From NCBI GenBank assembly GCA_030038765.1, contig JASHRA010000097.1, positions 1 to 9,665 of the forward strand: a stretch of DNA of 9,665 nucleotides, read 5' to 3'. Origin of the DNA: Candidatus Dormiibacterota bacterium. GTDB taxonomy: Bacteria > Chloroflexota > Dormibacteria > Aeolococcales > Bog-877. The notes under the pieces were generated by a model. That model was not told the DNA's origin and ran no database searches. It saw nothing but the letters and a program-made list of their open reading frames with translations. Shown here piece after piece: positions 8,369 to 9,665 of this stretch. The first letter of the stretch is position 1. The number at the start of each line of letters is the position of its first letter. A program made the translations under genes and the position numbers.

Positions 8369-9665
8369 GCTCCCCGCCGGCTCCGCCGGGGACCCTCTTC
8401 ATCGGCTGTCGGCCCGAGGTCCTGGCCGGTCCCGGGGGCCGGATCCTGGCCCTGGGCGAGCAGGCGCGGCGCCGGGCGCCGCCCGGCTCGCCCAGGGTGG
8501 AGCTGGAGGGTGAGGTGCTCCCCGGGCTGGGCGACGCCCACCTTCACCTGGACGGCCTGGTGCGGCTCAGGGCCGGCCTCGACCTGCGCCCGGCCCGTTC
8601 TGCCGCCGAGGTCCTGGAGCTGGTGGCCGGCGCCGCCCGGGACGCGGAGGCCAGCTCCTGGGTCCTGGGGCAGGGCTGGGACGGCAACGTCTGGCCCGAC
8701 CGGGTCCGCCCCAGCCGGCAGCAGCTCGACCTGGCTGCCGGCGGGCGCCCCGTGCTCCTCGTCAGCAAGGACGAGCACTCGGTCTGGGCCAGCTCCCGGG
8801 CCCTGGCCCTGGCCGGGATCGGCCCCGACACGCCCGATCCCCGGGGCGGGCTGATCGACCGCGAGCCCGGTGGCCAGCCCAGCGGGACGGTGCGCGAGGC
8901 GCGGTGGCTCTTCGACGCCGTCCTGCCCGAACCCGAGCCCGCCGCCTACGTGGCGCTGCTGGAGCCGGTGCTGCGCGAGCTGGCGGCGATGGGCCTCTGC
9001 TGCGTCCACTCCATGGACCGCCGCCCCACCCTGGCCGCGCTGCAGGCCCTGCACCGGGAGCGCCGGCTCCCCCTCCGGGTGGTGGTCAACCTCCCCGCCG
9101 AGGGGCTGGCCTCGGCCCGGGAGCTGGGCCTCAGCACCGGCTACGGCGACTCCTGGCTCCGCATCTGGGGGGTGAAGGCCTTCCTCGACGGCTCCCTGGG
9201 CAGCCACACGGCGGAGATGCTGGGCGGTGGCGGGGTGACGCGGACGGCCGACCCGGAGTTGGAGGAGCTGGTGCGTGGCTGTGTCGATGCCCACCTCAAC
9301 CTCTGCCTCCACGCCATCGGCGACGGCGCCGTGCGCCGGGCCCTGGCGGCGCTCCTCCGCCACCGGGCGGCCTGGCCCGGCTGGCGCCCCCGGATCGAGC
9401 ACGCCCAGTGCGTCGACCCGGAGGACGTGCCCCGCTTCGCCGCCGCCGGGGTGGTGGCCTCGATGCAGCCCCTGCACGCCGTCTCCGACCGGGAGATGGC
9501 GGACCGGGAGTGGGGGAAGCGCACCGGACACGCCTACGCCTGGGCCCGGCTGCTGGGCGCCGGGGTGCCCCTGGCCTTCGGCAGCGACGCGCCGGTCGAG
9601 TCCGCCGACCCGCTGCGGGGGCTGGACGCGGCCACCGCCTGGCGCTCCCGGGCCGGCTGGCATCC
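8365..9665 (+). CDS. YtcJ/NfdA-type metal-dependent amidohydrolase, 3' end outside window
   Basis: This is a metal-dependent hydrolase of the amidohydrolase superfamily (Amidohydro_3 branch with YtcJ and N-substituted formamide deformylase), cleaving C-N bonds in amides or related compounds; no signal peptide is seen. The frame is open for 433 codons to the window end. Metal and active-site blocks appear in family order: PGLGDAHLHLDG with His59 and His61, VHSMD (His215), WGVKAFLDGSLGSHTA with Lys271, LHAIGDGAV (His316), RIEHAQ (His346), SMQPLHA, and FGSDAPVESADPLRGL with Asp408. The family is usually 500-550 residues, so roughly 80-100 are missing at the C-end. The N-terminal beta part before the HxH motif is somewhat short, about 58 residues. 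ATG 8365 is weakly preceded by GGTGGG and overlaps the mini-ORF stop. The gap of 28 bases after the ATPase suggests the same operon. The substrate is unknown. Confidence 0.88.
   Translation, partial: MSSPPAPPGTLFIGCRPEVLAGPGGRILALGEQARRRAPPGSPRVELEGEVLPGLGDAHLHLDGLVRLRAGLDLRPARSAAEVLELVAGAARDAEASSWVLGQGWDGNVWPDRVRPSRQQLDLAAGGRPVLLVSKDEHSVWASSRALALAGIGPDTPDPRGGLIDREPGGQPSGTVREARWLFDAVLPEPEPAAYVALLEPVLRELAAMGLCCVHSMDRRPTLAALQALHRERRLPLRVVVNLPAEGLASARELGLSTGYGDSWLRIWGVKAFLDGSLGSHTAEMLGGGGVTRTADPELEELVRGCVDAHLNLCLHAIGDGAVRRALAALLRHRAAWPGWRPRIEHAQCVDPEDVPRFAAAGVVASMQPLHAVSDREMADREWGKRTGHAYAWARLLGAGVPLAFGSDAPVESADPLRGLDAATAWRSRAGWH

Noticed and set aside
7966..9663. - strand open frame of 565 codons at the right end
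   Set aside because: It is antisense to the second ATPase and to the amidohydrolase, whose ordered metal-binding motifs lie on the + strand. Its own translation has no family features.

Overview
The window is very GC-rich (third codon positions are almost all G or C), with tightly packed genes, GTG and TTG starts and 4-11 base gene overlaps. All six protein-coding genes lie on the + strand. This fits a high-GC soil-type bacterium, such as an actinomycete or a lineage like Chloroflexota/Dormibacterota; nothing in the window fixes the taxon. I see no tRNA, rRNA, CRISPR array, transposase, integrase or plasmid gene.

Region 1 (1-3563) is a sugar-uptake and regulation block. It opens with the C-terminal two thirds of a XylH/GguB-type sugar ABC permease, whose 5' end lies outside the window. 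A ROK-family repressor (889-2226) follows. A serine hydrolase of the beta-lactamase/PBP fold (2223-3563) is joined to it by a TTGA overlap. The repressor probably controls the sugar transporter, and the hydrolase is translated with it. A perfect 12-bp GC hairpin (3581-3608) follows the hydrolase and probably ends this unit.

Region 2 (about 3631-8336) is an ABC export-type or envelope-acting transporter. It has one 1035-residue permease with two FtsX halves and two large extracytoplasmic domains, then two different ATPases. The genes overlap by 4 and 11 bases. The first ATPase ends in what looks like an AbrB/SpoVT-type beta-hairpin module. The permease GTG start has no Shine-Dalgarno of its own. 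Just upstream is a 25-codon reading frame with the best ribosome binding site in the window (AGGAGGTG), whose stop overlaps the permease start as GTGA. I read this as a leader peptide that couples or controls translation of the transporter.

Region 3 (8333-9665) begins with an 11-codon mini-ORF linked by ATGA overlaps to the ATPase stop and to the start of a YtcJ/NfdA-type amidohydrolase (8365 onward). The amidohydrolase runs off the window end, and it is probably the last visible gene of the transporter operon.

The points most worth checking are the leader ORF, the AbrB-like ATPase tail and the mini-ORF relay. The main genes themselves belong to known families.
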